In this document: piece by piece, positions 18,521 through 29,231 of the stretch
How positions within the stretch are numbered: position 1 is the stretch's first letter
Layout of the letters: every line of letters starts with the position of its first letter
Source of the DNA: Hyphomicrobiaceae bacterium
GTDB taxonomy: Bacteria; Pseudomonadota; Alphaproteobacteria; Rhizobiales; Aestuariivirgaceae
Direction: 5' to 3'
Assembly: GCA_900298995.1 (NCBI GenBank)
Contig: OMIC01000034.1
Coordinates: forward strand, 1 to 43,710
DNA length: 43,710 nt
Notes under the pieces: model-generated
What the model saw: only the letters and a program-made list of their open reading frames with translations
Databases searched by the model: none
What the model was told of the DNA's origin: nothing
Program-made: the position numbers and the translations under genes

Positions 18521-20184
18521 ACGCCAGGCGCCGGGGCCAATCGCCCCATGAACTCGTCTTCCTGCCGCTCGGTGGCACCGGCGAGATCGGCATGAACTGC
18601 TATTGCTACGGATCGGGTCCCACCGATGCGCGACACTGGCTGATGGTCGATCTGGGCGTCAAGTTCGGCGAAGAATCGGACCCCGGCATCGACGTCATTC
18701 TGCCCGATGTCGGCTACATCGCCGCCGAGAAGTCGCGTCTTCATGGCCTGGTGCTCACCCATGCGCATGAGGATCATCTGGGCGCCGTCGCATGGCTCTG
18801 GCCACAGCTGCAATGCCCTGTTTATTGTACACCCTTTGCCGCGCAGATCCTTGCGCTGAAGCTGAAGGAAGCTGGACTGGACGGCGAGGTGCCCGTCAAG
18901 GTCCTGCCTGTCGGGAGCAAATTCACGCTGGGGCCATTTGCCCTGGAATTTGTCTCTGTCACCCACTCAACGCCAGAACCCACAGCGCTTTTCATCGAAA
19001 CGAAAGAGGGGCGGGTTCTTCACACGGGTGACTGGAAGATCGACCGGACACCGGTTCTGGGGCAGGGCATGGACGAAAAGCGCCTGCGCGAGATCGGTGC
19101 CAGGGGTGTCGATGTACTCATCTGCGATTCAACCAATGCGCTGCGCGGCGGGCATTCGCCCTCGGAGGCCGAGGTGGCGCGGCGCATCATGGCTCTGGTA
19201 CGGCAGGCACAGGGCCGCGTTGCGGTCACGACCTTCGCCTCGCATGTCGAGCGCATCGCCACCGCTATCCGTGCCGCACGCGCGACCGGCCGCGAGGTCG
19301 TTATAGCTGGCCGGGCCATGCGCAATACCATCGAGGCGGCGCGGGCTTGCGGCATGCTCACCGACTCGGGCCGGCTCCTTGATGAGGAGGAGTTCGGCTA
19401 CCTGCCTCCGGACAAGGTGATGCTTCTCTGTACCGGCAGCCAGGGCGAGCCGCGTGCCGCCATTGCCCGCATTGCCGAGGATCAGCACCAGCATGTGGCG
19501 CTGGAGCCGGGCGATACGGTGATCTTCTCCTCTCGGACGATCCCCGGCAACGAGAAGGAGGTGGGCTGCGTTCTCAACAATCTTGCGCGGCTCGATGTCG
19601 AGGTCATCACCGGCGAAGATGATCTCGTCCATTCTTCAGGTCATCCGCGGCAGGCCGAGCTGGCTCTGCTCTATGAGTGGGTGCGGCCCCGCGCCCTGAT
19701 CCCCATGCACGGAGAGCCGCGGCATCTGCGCGGGCACCGGAACTTTGCCACCTCGCAGGGAATCTCCGATGTGGCGATCCCTCGCGATGGGCATATCCTG
19801 CGGCTGGCGCCAGGGCCTCTGGAGGAGATTGACGAGGCTCCCTTTGGCCGTCTGCATGTCGATGGCCGCCTGATCGTGCCCGGCGAGGATGGTCCGGCCC
19901 GGCAGCGCCGAAAGCTGGCTTATGTCGGAGTGGTGTTCGTCAGTGTCGTTCTGAATGCCCGCCATGACCTCGCGGCACCGGTGGAACTGCAGTCCGATGG
20001 CCTGCCCATGGGCCTGGAGGGTGATCTGCTGGAGGCAGCTGAAACCGCGTTCGGTTCAACGCCGAAGCCCCGCCGCAAGGACAGGGCTGCCCTGGCTGAA
20101 ACAATCCGGACATCTGTTCGCCGCGCGGCCGACCTCGCCTGGGGCAAGAAGCCCATTGTCAAGGTGGCCGTGACCGAGGTCTAG
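18517..20184 (+). CDS. rnj: Ribonuclease J
   Basis: A 555-residue metallo-beta-lactamase-fold RNase with 5'-to-3' exonuclease and endonuclease activity in RNA decay and rRNA maturation. The metal site [10 protein letters not shown] (His82, His84, Asp86, His87) and the beta-CASP region (ISSR-like [28 protein letters not shown]) are visible. ATG 18517 overlaps the birA stop; a longer frame from 18325 lies within birA and is rejected. Many rhizobia have coaX between birA and rnj; here there is no room for it. Confidence 0.95.
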   Translation: MNARRRGQSPHELVFLPLGGTGEIGMNCYCYGSGPTDARHWLMVDLGVKFGEESDPGIDVILPDVGYIAAEKSRLHGLVLTHAHEDHLGAVAWLWPQLQCPVYCTPFAAQILALKLKEAGLDGEVPVKVLPVGSKFTLGPFALEFVSVTHSTPEPTALFIETKEGRVLHTGDWKIDRTPVLGQGMDEKRLREIGARGVDVLICDSTNALRGGHSPSEAEVARRIMALVRQAQGRVAVTTFASHVERIATAIRAARATGREVVIAGRAMRNTIEAARACGMLTDSGRLLDEEEFGYLPPDKVMLLCTGSQGEPRAAIARIAEDQHQHVALEPGDTVIFSSRTIPGNEKEVGCVLNNLARLDVEVITGEDDLVHSSGHPRQAELALLYEWVRPRALIPMHGEPRHLRGHRNFATSQGISDVAIPRDGHILRLAPGPLEEIDEAPFGRLHVDGRLIVPGEDGPARQRRKLAYVGVVFVSVVLNARHDLAAPVELQSDGLPMGLEGDLLEAAETAFGSTPKPRRKDRAALAETIRTSVRRAADLAWGKKPIVKVAVTEV

Positions 20185-20215
20185 GCGCAGCCTCTCCGAC
20201 TCTGGCGCCCGTCAA

Positions 20216-20224
20216 TGCTATAAG
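20216..20224 (+). promoter_or_regulatory. Possible extended -10 promoter of parC
   Basis: TGC followed by TATAAG (20219-20224) is an extended -10 element with five of six consensus bases. No good -35 is present. A start about seven bases downstream would leave almost no leader before the ATG at 20234. The 49-base gap between rnj and parC contains nothing else that I recognise. Confidence 0.35.
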
Positions 20225-20233
20225 GCCCGAATC

Positions 20234-22477
20234 ATGAGCAAGCACGTTCCACCGCCTCAGGGCCCCAGCCCAATTGAAAAGATCGACCTCAAGGATGCGC
20301 TCGAGGAACGCTATCTGGCCTATGCGCTTTCCACCATCATGCACCGGGCGCTGCCCGATGTGCGCGACGGACTGAAGCCGGTTCACCGGCGTCTGTTGCA
20401 CGTCATGCAGCTGCTGCGGCTGGACCCGAGCGCAGCCTTCAAGAAGTCCGCGAAAATCGTGGGCGACGTGATGGGCAGCTACCATCCGCATGGCGATCAG
20501 TCGATCTACGACGCGCTGGTGCGTCTCGCCCAGGATTTTGCGTCGCGGTATCCGCTGGTCGATGGACAAGGCAATTTTGGCAACATCGACGGGGATTCGG
20601 CCGCCGCCTACCGCTATACTGAGGCGCGCATGACAGATGTCGCCAAGCTTCTTCTTGAAGGTCTGGACGAGGCCACGGTTGATTTCCGGCCCAACTATGA
20701 CGGCTCCGTGGAAGAGCCCGTGGTTCTGCCCGGCGCCTTTCCCAATCTTCTGGCCAATGGCTCATCGGGGATCGCGGTTGGCATGGCAACGTCCATTCCG
20801 CCTCACAACGCCGCCGAATTGTGTGACGCCGCCCTGTACCTGATCAAGACGCCCAACGCCACCGAGGAGAAGATTGCCCAGCTCGTGCAGGGGCCGGACT
20901 TTCCGACGGGTGGCATCATCATCGACGGACGCGACGTCATCACCGAGGCCTATCGCAGCGGCCGCGGCTCCTTCCGGGTGCGTGCGCGCTGGGCGGTTGA
21001 GGAGCTGCCGCGCGGAGTCTGGCAGATCGTCGTCACGGAAATTCCCTATCTCGTCCAGAAGAGCCGACTCATCGAGAAAGTGGCCGAGCTCCTTGTCGCC
21101 AAGAAGCTGCCGCTTCTTGGCGATGTGCGTGATGAATCCGCCGAGGACGTTCGCATCGTGCTCGAGCCGAAGAGCCGCACCGTCGACCCTGCGGTGATGA
21201 TGGAGCAGATGTTCCGCAATACCGAGCTTGAGGCGCGCATTCCGCTCAACATGAATGTGCTGAGCCATGGCAAGGTGCCGAAGGTGATGAGCCTGCGCGA
21301 GGTTCTGCGCGAATGGCTTGATCACCGCAAGGATGTGCTGGTCCGCCGCACCAATTTTCGACTGGGCGAGATCGCCCGCCGACTCGAGATCCTCGATGGC
21401 TACCTGATCGCCTATCTCAATCTCGACGAGGTCATCCGCATCATCCGCGAGGAGGATGAGCCGAAGCCCGCGCTGATCAAGCGCTTCAGGCTGACCGACA
21501 TGCAGGCCGAAGCCATTCTCAACATGCGGCTGAGGGCGTTGCGTCGGCTTGAAGAGATGGAAATCCGCGGTGAGCATCAGTCGCTGAGCAAGGAGCAGAA
21601 GGGCCTGCAGTCCCTGCTCAAGTCAGAGACCGGCCAGTGGGACAGGATCGCCGACGAGATCCGGGCGGTGAAGGAGAAGTTTTCAAAGAAGACGCCCTTG
21701 GGCCGGCGCCGCACCGATTTCGCCGAAGCTCCCGAGATCGACGTCGAGCAGGAACAGGCGATGATCGAGAAGGAACCGGTCACGGTCGTCTGCTCGGAAA
21801 AGGGGTGGATCAGGGCCATGAAGGGCCACCTCGAAGACTTCTCGTCTCTGGCCTACAAGGACGGCGACAGGGGTCAGTTCGCCTTCCACGCCATGTCATC
21901 TGATCGGGTGATGCTGTTCTCCTCGTCGGGCAAGTTCTTCACGCTAGATGTGGCGAAGCTGCCCGGTGGCCGTGGCCATGGTGAACCCGTACGCCTGATC
22001 TGCGATCTTGATGCTGCGGACTCCATCGTCGGCCTGTTCGTGCATGTGCCTGGTACCCGGCGTCTCCTGGCCTCGAGCGAGGGCGATGGCTTCATCGTGT
22101 CGGAGGAGGAATGCCTCGCCAACACCCGCAAGGGCAAGCAGGTGCTCAATGTGAAGGCGCCGGTGGAAGCAGCCGTCTGCGCCATGGTGCCGGAGGACGC
22201 GACCCACATCGCGGCCATTGGCGAGAACCGCAAGATGCTGATCTTCAGGCGTGATGAGGTTCCGGACATGGCGCGCGGCAAGGGCGTCCGGCTGCAACGC
22301 TACAAGGACGGCGGCCTGAGTGATGCCCGTGCCTTCCGGCTCAGGGATGGCTTGAACTGGACCGATTCCTCCGGCCGCAACTTCACGGTCACGGACCTGA
22401 AGGAGTGGATCGGCGAGCGGGCACAGGCTGGCCGCCTCCCGCCCAAGGGTTTCCCGCTCCGCAACAAGTTCAGCTGA
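20234..22477 (+). CDS. parC: DNA topoisomerase IV subunit A
   Basis: A 747-residue type IIA topoisomerase subunit that breaks and rejoins DNA to separate daughter chromosomes, working with ParE, which is not in this window. The N-terminal breakage-reunion domain shows [20 protein letters not shown] and the catalytic Tyr in YRYTEARM (Tyr128). The weak GyrA-box content and short C-terminal propeller indicate ParC, not GyrA. At the position of E. coli ParC Ser80 this protein has Gln89, a residue I recall in other alphaproteobacterial ParC proteins; that position affects quinolone sensitivity in E. coli. Confidence 0.92.
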   Translation: MSKHVPPPQGPSPIEKIDLKDALEERYLAYALSTIMHRALPDVRDGLKPVHRRLLHVMQLLRLDPSAAFKKSAKIVGDVMGSYHPHGDQSIYDALVRLAQDFASRYPLVDGQGNFGNIDGDSAAAYRYTEARMTDVAKLLLEGLDEATVDFRPNYDGSVEEPVVLPGAFPNLLANGSSGIAVGMATSIPPHNAAELCDAALYLIKTPNATEEKIAQLVQGPDFPTGGIIIDGRDVITEAYRSGRGSFRVRARWAVEELPRGVWQIVVTEIPYLVQKSRLIEKVAELLVAKKLPLLGDVRDESAEDVRIVLEPKSRTVDPAVMMEQMFRNTELEARIPLNMNVLSHGKVPKVMSLREVLREWLDHRKDVLVRRTNFRLGEIARRLEILDGYLIAYLNLDEVIRIIREEDEPKPALIKRFRLTDMQAEAILNMRLRALRRLEEMEIRGEHQSLSKEQKGLQSLLKSETGQWDRIADEIRAVKEKFSKKTPLGRRRTDFAEAPEIDVEQEQAMIEKEPVTVVCSEKGWIRAMKGHLEDFSSLAYKDGDRGQFAFHAMSSDRVMLFSSSGKFFTLDVAKLPGGRGHGEPVRLICDLDAADSIVGLFVHVPGTRRLLASSEGDGFIVSEEECLANTRKGKQVLNVKAPVEAAVCAMVPEDATHIAAIGENRKMLIFRRDEVPDMARGKGVRLQRYKDGGLSDARAFRLRDGLNWTDSSGRNFTVTDLKEWIGERAQAGRLPPKGFPLRNKFS

Positions 22478-22483
22478 TCCGTG

Positions 22484-22510
22484 CGGCCCCACCCGGCTCA
22501 GGTTGGGCCG
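22484..22510 (+). terminator. Stem-loop after parC
   Basis: CGGCCCCACC (22484-22493) pairs with GGTTGGGCCG (22501-22510), nine of ten positions, around a 7-base loop. No T-run follows, so it may be a terminator of reduced strength or a transcript-protecting hairpin. Confidence 0.4.
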
Positions 22511-22539
22511 ACCTCATAATACGACCTTAAGGTTGTTTT

Positions 22540-23349
22540 ATGGTTCTCATGTCTATCCTTGCGAGCAGGGAGGGGCTCGGGCCGTCAATCGTGATGTCGC
22601 AGGGGATACAGTGGGTGGGTGGCGGGCGTCTTGCGCCACCCGAAGTCGCCGTTGCGGCGACGGATGAGCGCCACCTTCTGCAGGGGCAGGGGTTGGTCAA
22701 GATCACCGAGGACGCGCAGGGCACGACCATCCGCTGGGCCATGTTCGCGCCCAACTGGTCGTCGCTCTACTTCGCGGCGGAATGGCTGATCGGCGCAACG
22801 GGACCGTTTCACCTGCAGTTTTATGCCTCGGGCTGGTTCGAGGAGCAACACGCGCGGTGCTGGGCCGCTTCAGATCGCATCCGGCAGCTCATCGGCAAGA
22901 GCGACGTTCATCTCTCGCAGTCGGTTTATATCAAGGACGTTTCCACGACATGTCCGGACATGCCCATGGGACTGCGGCAGGCGCTCGACTGTGGCCTTGC
23001 GGAGGAGGACTGTTCGGTTGACTGCAGCCATGATCCGGCGTCGCACCGCTACCGGGTGGTGCGCGTGGGACCGCAATCGATGATTGGCAGGCTGTGGGGC
23101 ACAAGCCTCGTCAGCTATCCCTGTCTCAGCGGTCATGCCTATGATCGTGCCGTCAGCCGTGTCTATGCGGAGGTGACGCGCACCGGCGAACCGCATTACG
23201 ATCATGTCTATGCCGCGATGGCCTCGGCGCGCGGCGATGTTCTCTGGATACCGTATCAGCGCGTCGTGCTGCCATTGTCGCGGAGCCGGAATCGCAAGGC
23301 CGTACGGGTCGTTGCTGAGGTCGGACCGGTTGATATCCAGCCGCTCTAG
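22540..23349 (+). CDS. Unrecognised 269-residue protein with a PAS-like C-terminal region
   Basis: I do not recognise a named family. Residues about 50-130 ([21 protein letters not shown], then [15 protein letters not shown]) form one soluble region. Residues about 175-265 ([42 protein letters not shown]) resemble the small PAS domains found alone in many alphaproteobacterial proteins, where a Y-R..LPLS strand is typical. Cys residues are frequent in the middle ([18 protein letters not shown]), so metal or redox binding is possible. There is no signal peptide. AAGG lies nine bases before the ATG at 22540 and CATAAT at 22515-22520 could be a -10 box. It stands alone, convergent with bpt by four bases, so context gives no function. 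Confidence 0.7.
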   Translation: MVLMSILASREGLGPSIVMSQGIQWVGGGRLAPPEVAVAATDERHLLQGQGLVKITEDAQGTTIRWAMFAPNWSSLYFAAEWLIGATGPFHLQFYASGWFEEQHARCWAASDRIRQLIGKSDVHLSQSVYIKDVSTTCPDMPMGLRQALDCGLAEEDCSVDCSHDPASHRYRVVRVGPQSMIGRLWGTSLVSYPCLSGHAYDRAVSRVYAEVTRTGEPHYDHVYAAMASARGDVLWIPYQRVVLPLSRSRNRKAVRVVAEVGPVDIQPL

Positions 23350-24098
23350 CTGGATGACTCCGGCAGGTCGCGGTGCAGAACCCAACCCTCGGCGGTGAGC
23401 CGCTCCTGCGGCAGAAACCGCGCCTTGTAGTCCATCTTGCGCGACCCCCGGACCCAGTAGCCCAGATAGAGATAGGGCAGGCCCAGCCTGCGGACCCGCG
23501 CGATATTGTCGAGGATCATCAAGGTGCCGAGGCTTCGGCGGGCTTCGGCGGGATCATAGAAGCTGTAGATCATCGACAGGCCGTCGCCCAGAATATCGAT
23601 CAGCGCGGCGCCGACGAGCCGTCCCGGACGGCCGTTCTCATCGAGGATGCGGTAGTCGACAAGGCGGCTGTCGACGAAATTGTCGTCGATCATGGCCGAG
23701 AAATCGAGCACCGTCATGTCGGCCATGCCGCCGTCGCCGTGGCGTGCATCAATGTAGCTGCGGAAGAGCGAATAATGCTCGGACGTAGCCTCGCTCTTCA
23801 TCACGGTTGCCTGGATGTCTTCGTTGATGTTCAGCGTCCGCCGGAAGCTGCGGGTGAGCGCAAAGGTGTTGACCGGCACCCGCACCGAGATGCAGGCTGC
23901 GCAGCCATCGCAGGCCGGTCGGTAGGCAATGTTCTGGCTGCGCCGGAAGCCACCCTGGCTCAACTGGGTGTTGAGGCTGCGGGCATCATGACCAACCAGA
24001 TGTGTAAATACCTTCCGCTCCACACGCCCGCTCAGATAGGGGCAGGAGGCTGGTGCGGTGATGAAAAATTGCGGGAAGTTCCGCCGCTCGATGCTCAA
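23346..24098 (-). CDS. bpt: Aspartate/glutamate leucyltransferase (arginyltransferase family)
   Basis: This enzyme transfers leucine from Leu-tRNA to proteins with N-terminal Asp or Glu, marking them for ClpS-ClpAP in the bacterial N-end rule. Visible signatures are [41 protein letters not shown] with its Cys cluster, and the C-terminal [18 protein letters not shown]. The split between bacterial leucyl- and arginyltransferases is from the short bacterial form. I favour TTG 24098 as start because GGAG lies nine bases upstream and the protein is then 250 residues, the family length. An ATG at 24155 would add 19 residues that are not family-like. Confidence 0.88.
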   Translation of the reverse strand: MSIERRNFPQFFITAPASCPYLSGRVERKVFTHLVGHDARSLNTQLSQGGFRRSQNIAYRPACDGCAACISVRVPVNTFALTRSFRRTLNINEDIQATVMKSEATSEHYSLFRSYIDARHGDGGMADMTVLDFSAMIDDNFVDSRLVDYRILDENGRPGRLVGAALIDILGDGLSMIYSFYDPAEARRSLGTLMILDNIARVRRLGLPYLYLGYWVRGSRKMDYKARFLPQERLTAEGWVLHRDLPESSS

Positions 24099-24234
24099 GC
24101 AGGCCAGCTCCGGTTCGGTGTTCGAGGCCCCATAATGCCACTGCCACGGCAGCATGCAAGGCTTCAGCGAGGCTGGTCAATTGATTCCCGTCCGCTGATC
24201 GCCTACGAGAAGGGCACTCGAAGGGGAATGCGGA

Positions 24235-25116
24235 ATGCGTGTGGCATGGATCGGGCTTGGCGTGATGGGCTATCCCATGGCGGGGCATCTTGTGACCAGG
24301 GGTGGTCTTGACCTTACGGTCTACAACCGCACGGCGTCCAAGACCGAAAAATGGGTTTCAAGCTTCAAGGGCAGGTCTGCCACCACCCCGGCGGAGGCCG
24401 CGGCGGGAGCGGATTTCGTGTTCGCCTGTGTCGGCGCTGACGATGATCTCCGCCAGGTGACCGTGGGGCCGGATGGCGCCTTCCGCGCCATGAAGCCCGG
24501 AGCCGTGTTCATCGACCACACCACGGCTTCCGCCACTGTGGCGCGCGAACTGCAGGAAGCGGCGGCGGCGAGGGGGCTGGGCTTCGTCGATGCGCCGGTG
24601 TCCGGCGGACAGGCGGGCGCCGAGAACGGTGTCCTGACCGTGATGTGCGGCGGCACGCCGGAGGACTATGCGAAGGCCCAGCCGCTGATCGCCCACTTCG
24701 CGCGTATGTGCAAGCTTCTGGGGCCGCCCGGCTCCGGCCAGCTGGCCAAGATGGTCAACCAGATCGCCATTGCCGGACTGGTGCAGGGGCTGGCCGAGGC
24801 GGTCAATTTCGGCATGAGGGCCGGGCTCGACATGGAGGCCGTGGTCGAGGTGATCTCCAAGGGCGCGGCAGGCTCGTGGCAGATGGAGAACCGCCACAAG
24901 ACCATGATTCACGGCAAGTTCGACTTTGGCTTCGCAGCCGACTGGATGCGCAAGGACCTGGGCATCTGCCTCGATGAATCCCGCCGCAACGGCGCTCCTC
25001 TGCCCGTCACCGCGCTGGTCGACCAGTTCTATGCCGAAGTGCAGAAGCTGGGCGGCGGCCGCTGGGACACGTCGAGCCTCATCGCGAGGTTCCAGAACCT
25101 CGACAAGGCGAAATAG
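24235..25116 (+). CDS. NAD(P)-dependent beta-hydroxyacid dehydrogenase (HIBADH family)
   Basis: A 293-residue oxidoreductase of the 3-hydroxyisobutyrate / tartronate-semialdehyde / glyoxylate reductase family. The N-terminal Rossmann motif GLGVMGYPMAGHL binds the nucleotide. FVDAPVSGGQAGAENG is the substrate loop, and the catalytic Lys is in GQLAKMVNQ. The all-alpha C-terminal domain is complete. After beta-strand 2 it has YNRTASK, and an Arg there often favours NADPH, as in glyoxylate reductases, but the substrate cannot be fixed from sequence. It is divergent from bpt and convergent with hemB, the stop codons being adjacent. Confidence 0.88.
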   Translation: MRVAWIGLGVMGYPMAGHLVTRGGLDLTVYNRTASKTEKWVSSFKGRSATTPAEAAAGADFVFACVGADDDLRQVTVGPDGAFRAMKPGAVFIDHTTASATVARELQEAAAARGLGFVDAPVSGGQAGAENGVLTVMCGGTPEDYAKAQPLIAHFARMCKLLGPPGSGQLAKMVNQIAIAGLVQGLAEAVNFGMRAGLDMEAVVEVISKGAAGSWQMENRHKTMIHGKFDFGFAADWMRKDLGICLDESRRNGAPLPVTALVDQFYAEVQKLGGGRWDTSSLIARFQNLDKAK

Positions 25117-26130
<1,014 letters not shown>

Positions 26131-26326
26131 TTATCAAGTGGAGGGTCTGCGGGGCAAGACTTCGTAAAGGTTACGGAAAATTCTTCGAGGCACTTGAAAC
26201 TCTAAGGATATGTTTACTGAAGCTGTTGAGCGGGCCTTAAACCCTGCCTCCTAGTCTCGCGGGTGAGAGGCGTTCAGACCGGACAGTTTCAGAAGCCGGA
26301 TGCGCTGCAAGCTTGAGGTGGCCGTC

Positions 26327-26842
26327 ATGCAAGCCGAACCAACGAGGGCCCCGCGCCCGCAGCCGGAGGAGACCGCCCGCAACGCGGTCAAGCCGCGCTA
26401 TCTGGACGCGCTCAACCTGATCGAGCGCCTGCATCATCGCCTGCTCGAGGTGATCAAGGATGATTTCGAACGCCACGGCGAGCCCGAAGTGAACCCGGTC
26501 CAGGCCCTTCTGCTCTACAACATTGCCGATGCCGAACTCACGGCGGGCGAGCTCAAGAGCCGTGGCCACTACCATGGGTCGAATGTTTCCTACAATCTGA
26601 AGCGCCTGGTTGAGGCGGGTTACGTGCACCATGAGCGCTCGGCCACCGACCGGCGCGCCGTGCGCATCCGGCTCACCGACAAGGGCCAGTCAGTCCGCGC
26701 GCGTGTCGACGCGCTCTACAACCGGCAGATGCAAGCCGTCGAGCAGGTCGTGGGGCTGGGGCCTGACGAGCTTGAACGCATCAACAAGGCCCTCGGCCGG
26801 CTTGAACGCTACTGGACCGACCAGATCCTCTACCGCCTCTGA
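26327..26842 (+). CDS. ldtR: LdtR-type MarR-family transcriptional regulator
   Basis: A 171-residue MarR-family regulator. The winged helix-turn-helix is visible (about residues 55-125: LTAGELKSRGHYHGSNVSYNLKRL, then the wing HHERSATDRRAVRIRLTDKG). Long helices at both ends form the dimer interface. The next gene encodes an L,D-transpeptidase, the same pairing as LdtR and LdtP of Candidatus Liberibacter asiaticus, where LdtR activates ldtP. The ATG at 26327 follows GAGGTGG; an ATG at 26300 in frame is an alternative. The 205-base region between it and divergent hemB shows no gene and no promoter I can defend. Confidence 0.88.
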   Translation: MQAEPTRAPRPQPEETARNAVKPRYLDALNLIERLHHRLLEVIKDDFERHGEPEVNPVQALLLYNIADAELTAGELKSRGHYHGSNVSYNLKRLVEAGYVHHERSATDRRAVRIRLTDKGQSVRARVDALYNRQMQAVEQVVGLGPDELERINKALGRLERYWTDQILYRL

Positions 26843-26875
26843 ACGGCGTCCCGGGTTCCCCTGCAAACGGACCGA

Positions 26876-26913
26876 GGGGCCGCGTTGTGGCTGAAAAGCC
26901 GCAGCGCGGCCCC
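26876..26913 (+). other. 17-bp stem-loop with GAAA tetraloop between ldtR and ldtP
   Basis: Bases 26876-26892 (GGGGCCGCGTTGTGGCT) pair fully with 26897-26913 (AGCCGCAGCGCGGCCCC), with two G-U wobbles, around a GAAA loop at 26893-26896. This is far stronger than other hairpins in the window except the hppA terminator. No T-run follows. It could end the ldtR transcript, stabilise an RNA end, or be a repeated palindromic element. Confidence 0.75.
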
Positions 26914-27001
26914 GGAGTATCCGCGAGGGGTCGGACGGGCGGGTCAAATCTCATTCTTGCCGCAATTGCAGGGCTCCTGAGCATTGGAATAAGGCCCGGT
27001 T

Positions 27002-27030
27002 TTGACGAGTCGGGACGCAACTGGTATGGG
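27002..27030 (+). promoter_or_regulatory. Candidate sigma-70 promoter of ldtP
   Basis: TTGACG (27002-27007), a 17-base spacer and TATGGG (27025-27030). It would give a leader of about 55 bases before the ldtP start and lies where LdtR would be expected to act. The -10 is weak (three of six), which would suit an activated promoter. Confidence 0.4.
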
Positions 27031-27093
27031 GGCGGACCCCGGAATGAGGTGAGGGCCGATGGTCCGTACCCTTCCCGGAAAGAGAGGGTAGTG

Positions 27094-29115
27094 ATGAGGG
27101 TGGTCGCGTTGGTGTGCTCGAAGCGGTTCTTCCGGTCCATGTCGGTAGCGTTGATGGTGTCACTGGCTGTCGTTGCCGCCCTTCCGTCCGCCGTGCGCGC
27201 TGATCAGGAAAATTCGGCTTTTGCCAAGCAGAACCGCAACAAGAACTGGCTGCTGTCGCCCGGCACCACCACCACCTCCACGGTTGGTCATTCCACCGGA
27301 TCAGGTCTTCCCGCCACAACCGAGACCAAGGTTCTGAACGACGGCAGCGTCGCACCCTTCATCACCCCGGAGAGCCCCCAGGCCATTCAGGCCATGGCGG
27401 ACAAATACGCCAAGATTGTCGCCGATGGAGGCTGGCCGGAGGTGCCGCGTGGCAAGCTCAAGAAGGGCACGGAGGGCAAGGCTGCGGCCGCCCTCAACAA
27501 GCGGCTCTACATCGAGGGCTATCTGCGCGTCGAGGCAACCGAGGGCGAATACGCTCAGATCTTCACCAGCGCCACCGAGGAGGCGCTCAAGCGCTTCCAG
27601 TCCAATCATGGACTTGCCGTGACTGGCGTTGTCGACGGCCCGACCCTTGCGTCCCTCAATGTGCCGGCGGCCAAGCGTCTGGCGACCATCCAGGCCAACA
27701 TTCCGAGGCTCGCGGATTACTCCAAGGATCTCGGCCCGCGCTACGTCGTGGTCAATGTGCCCGCCCAGCAGATCGAGACGGTGAGCGACGGCAAGGTCTA
27801 TTCCCTCCACAACGCGATTGTGGGCCGTCCCTCGCGTCCCACCCCCGTGGTGATGACGCCGCTCACCATCGTGCGTTTCAACCCCTACTGGAATGCGCCA
27901 CCCTCGATCGTCGAGAAGGACATCATGCCGCGCATGCTGTCCAAGGGGCCATCGAAGATCATGGCCGAGATGAACATGAAGGTGTTCGATGGCGTGGGCG
28001 GACCGGAAGTCGACCCCGACAAGATCGACTGGCGCAAGGTGCACGTCGACGACTATCACTTCCGTCAGGAGCCGGGTGGCACCAACGCCATGGCCACCGC
28101 CAAGATTGAATTCAACAGCCCGTTCGGCATCTACCTCCACGACACGCCGGAACCGCATCTGTTCAACACCGGCAACCGGTTCTATTCCTCGGGCTGCGTG
28201 CGCGTCGACAAGGTCTCGATCTTCATAGACTGGGTGCTTCAGGGCCAGGACGGCATCGACACCGCCCGCATAGCGACGCTTGCCGAAACCAAGGAGCGTC
28301 TCGACGTCAACATCACCAACGCACCGCAACTGCGTGTCGCCTACCTCACCGCGTGGCCTGCCAAGGATGGGGTCGCGGCATTCCGTCCGGACGTCTATGA
28401 GCTTGATGGTACGGGTTTCCTGATGGGCCAGCCGCTTCCGGTAGGCGAGACCCTGGATGGCAAGCGTTTTGTGCTGAAGCCCATTCCCCGGCTTCAGGAC
28501 GACATCGACACCGACGACGTCTTCGGCCTGGCGTCGCTCTTCCGGAACCAGAGCAAGAACGATGTGCTGATGCCGGGCCAGACGCGCCGCAGCGGCGACA
28601 GCCTGATCAACCTGTCCAGCGCCGACGCCAAGAAGAAGGCTGATCTGAAGAAGAAGAAGGACGAGGCTGCCAAGAAGAAGGCGGCAGAGAAGGCGAAGCT
28701 GGAAGCCAAGAAGAAAGCTGATGCAAAGGCGAAGCTTGCCGCCAAGAAAAAGGCTGACGAGCAGGCCAAACTTGCTGCCAAGAAGAAGGCAGACGAGAAG
28801 GCCAAGCTGGCTGCCAGCAAGTCCAAGACTGCTGAAAAGACCACGAAGCTGGCAAAGGCTGACACCAAGACCGCCACCGCCAAGAGCAAGCCCCCCGCCA
28901 AAACGGAGGCTGCTCCCGCTGCCAAGAAGGCTGCACCAGACGCCACGACCCAAAAGAAGCCGGCCACAACCCCGGCTTCCACTTCTGCCAAGAAGGCTCC
29001 TGCCGACTGCAAGCCGGGAAGCGATGGCAAGCTGCCGTCCGGCTGCCCGGCTCCGGCGCCCGCCAAGAAGCCCGTGACGCCCGCAGCCGCTGACAAGACG
29101 GCGACCGCCGACTGA
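27094..29115 (+). CDS. ldtP: L,D-transpeptidase with peptidoglycan-binding domain and Lys-rich tail
   Basis: A 673-residue exported enzyme that remodels peptidoglycan cross-links. ATG 27094 follows AGAGAGG and opens a signal peptide (FFRSMSVALMVSLAVVAALP, ending AVRA before DQENSA). A PG_binding_1 domain follows (about residues 125-190, with FTSATEEALKRFQSNHGL), then the YkuD catalytic domain (about 200-390) with YLHDTPEPHLF and YSSGCVRVDK, where Cys368 is the nucleophile. From about residue 510 to the end the protein is Lys/Ala-rich with a 12-residue repeat, then Pro/Ala-rich. The tail could bind anionic wall or DNA; this is inference. A longer frame reaches 26887, but those residues cross the hairpin and lack a signal peptide. 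Confidence 0.9.
   Translation: MRVVALVCSKRFFRSMSVALMVSLAVVAALPSAVRADQENSAFAKQNRNKNWLLSPGTTTTSTVGHSTGSGLPATTETKVLNDGSVAPFITPESPQAIQAMADKYAKIVADGGWPEVPRGKLKKGTEGKAAAALNKRLYIEGYLRVEATEGEYAQIFTSATEEALKRFQSNHGLAVTGVVDGPTLASLNVPAAKRLATIQANIPRLADYSKDLGPRYVVVNVPAQQIETVSDGKVYSLHNAIVGRPSRPTPVVMTPLTIVRFNPYWNAPPSIVEKDIMPRMLSKGPSKIMAEMNMKVFDGVGGPEVDPDKIDWRKVHVDDYHFRQEPGGTNAMATAKIEFNSPFGIYLHDTPEPHLFNTGNRFYSSGCVRVDKVSIFIDWVLQGQDGIDTARIATLAETKERLDVNITNAPQLRVAYLTAWPAKDGVAAFRPDVYELDGTGFLMGQPLPVGETLDGKRFVLKPIPRLQDDIDTDDVFGLASLFRNQSKNDVLMPGQTRRSGDSLINLSSADAKKKADLKKKKDEAAKKKAAEKAKLEAKKKADAKAKLAAKKKADEQAKLAAKKKADEKAKLAASKSKTAEKTTKLAKADTKTATAKSKPPAKTEAAPAAKKAAPDATTQKKPATTPASTSAKKAPADCKPGSDGKLPSGCPAPAPAKKPVTPAAADKTATAD
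28696..28818 (+). repeat. 36-bp coding repeat in the ldtP tail
   Basis: Three consecutive 12-codon units read KLEAKKKADAKA, KLAAKKKADEQA and KLAAKKKADEKA (28696-28731, 28732-28767, 28768-28803), followed by a partial unit KLAAS. Tandem units of this kind often vary in number between strains. Confidence 0.85.
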
Positions 29116-29129
29116 CACCTGTCACGTCA

Positions 29130-29146
29130 CCCCAGGCCACTTGGGG
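29130..29146 (+). terminator. Short stem-loop after ldtP
   Basis: CCCCAGG pairs with CTTGGGG (one G-U) around a CCA loop, 15 bases after the ldtP stop. There is no T-run, so it is a weak terminator candidate. Confidence 0.35.
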
Positions 29147-29231
29147 GGTTGCCAAAGATGCATCTGGACCATGCGTCGGCAATCTGCCATTCCCCCGCCA
29201 ACGTAAGACATGCGCTGGAGGGACCTGACAC

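Noticed and set aside
27301-29118. Long minus-strand open frame (605 codons) opposite ldtP
   Set aside because: It mirrors the coding bias and Lys repeats of ldtP; the translated sequence is Leu/Gly repeat without family motifs.
29116-29231. Possible glycine riboswitch before glyA
   Set aside because: No paired glycine aptamer pattern is visible in 116 bases; only a short weak stem-loop is present.
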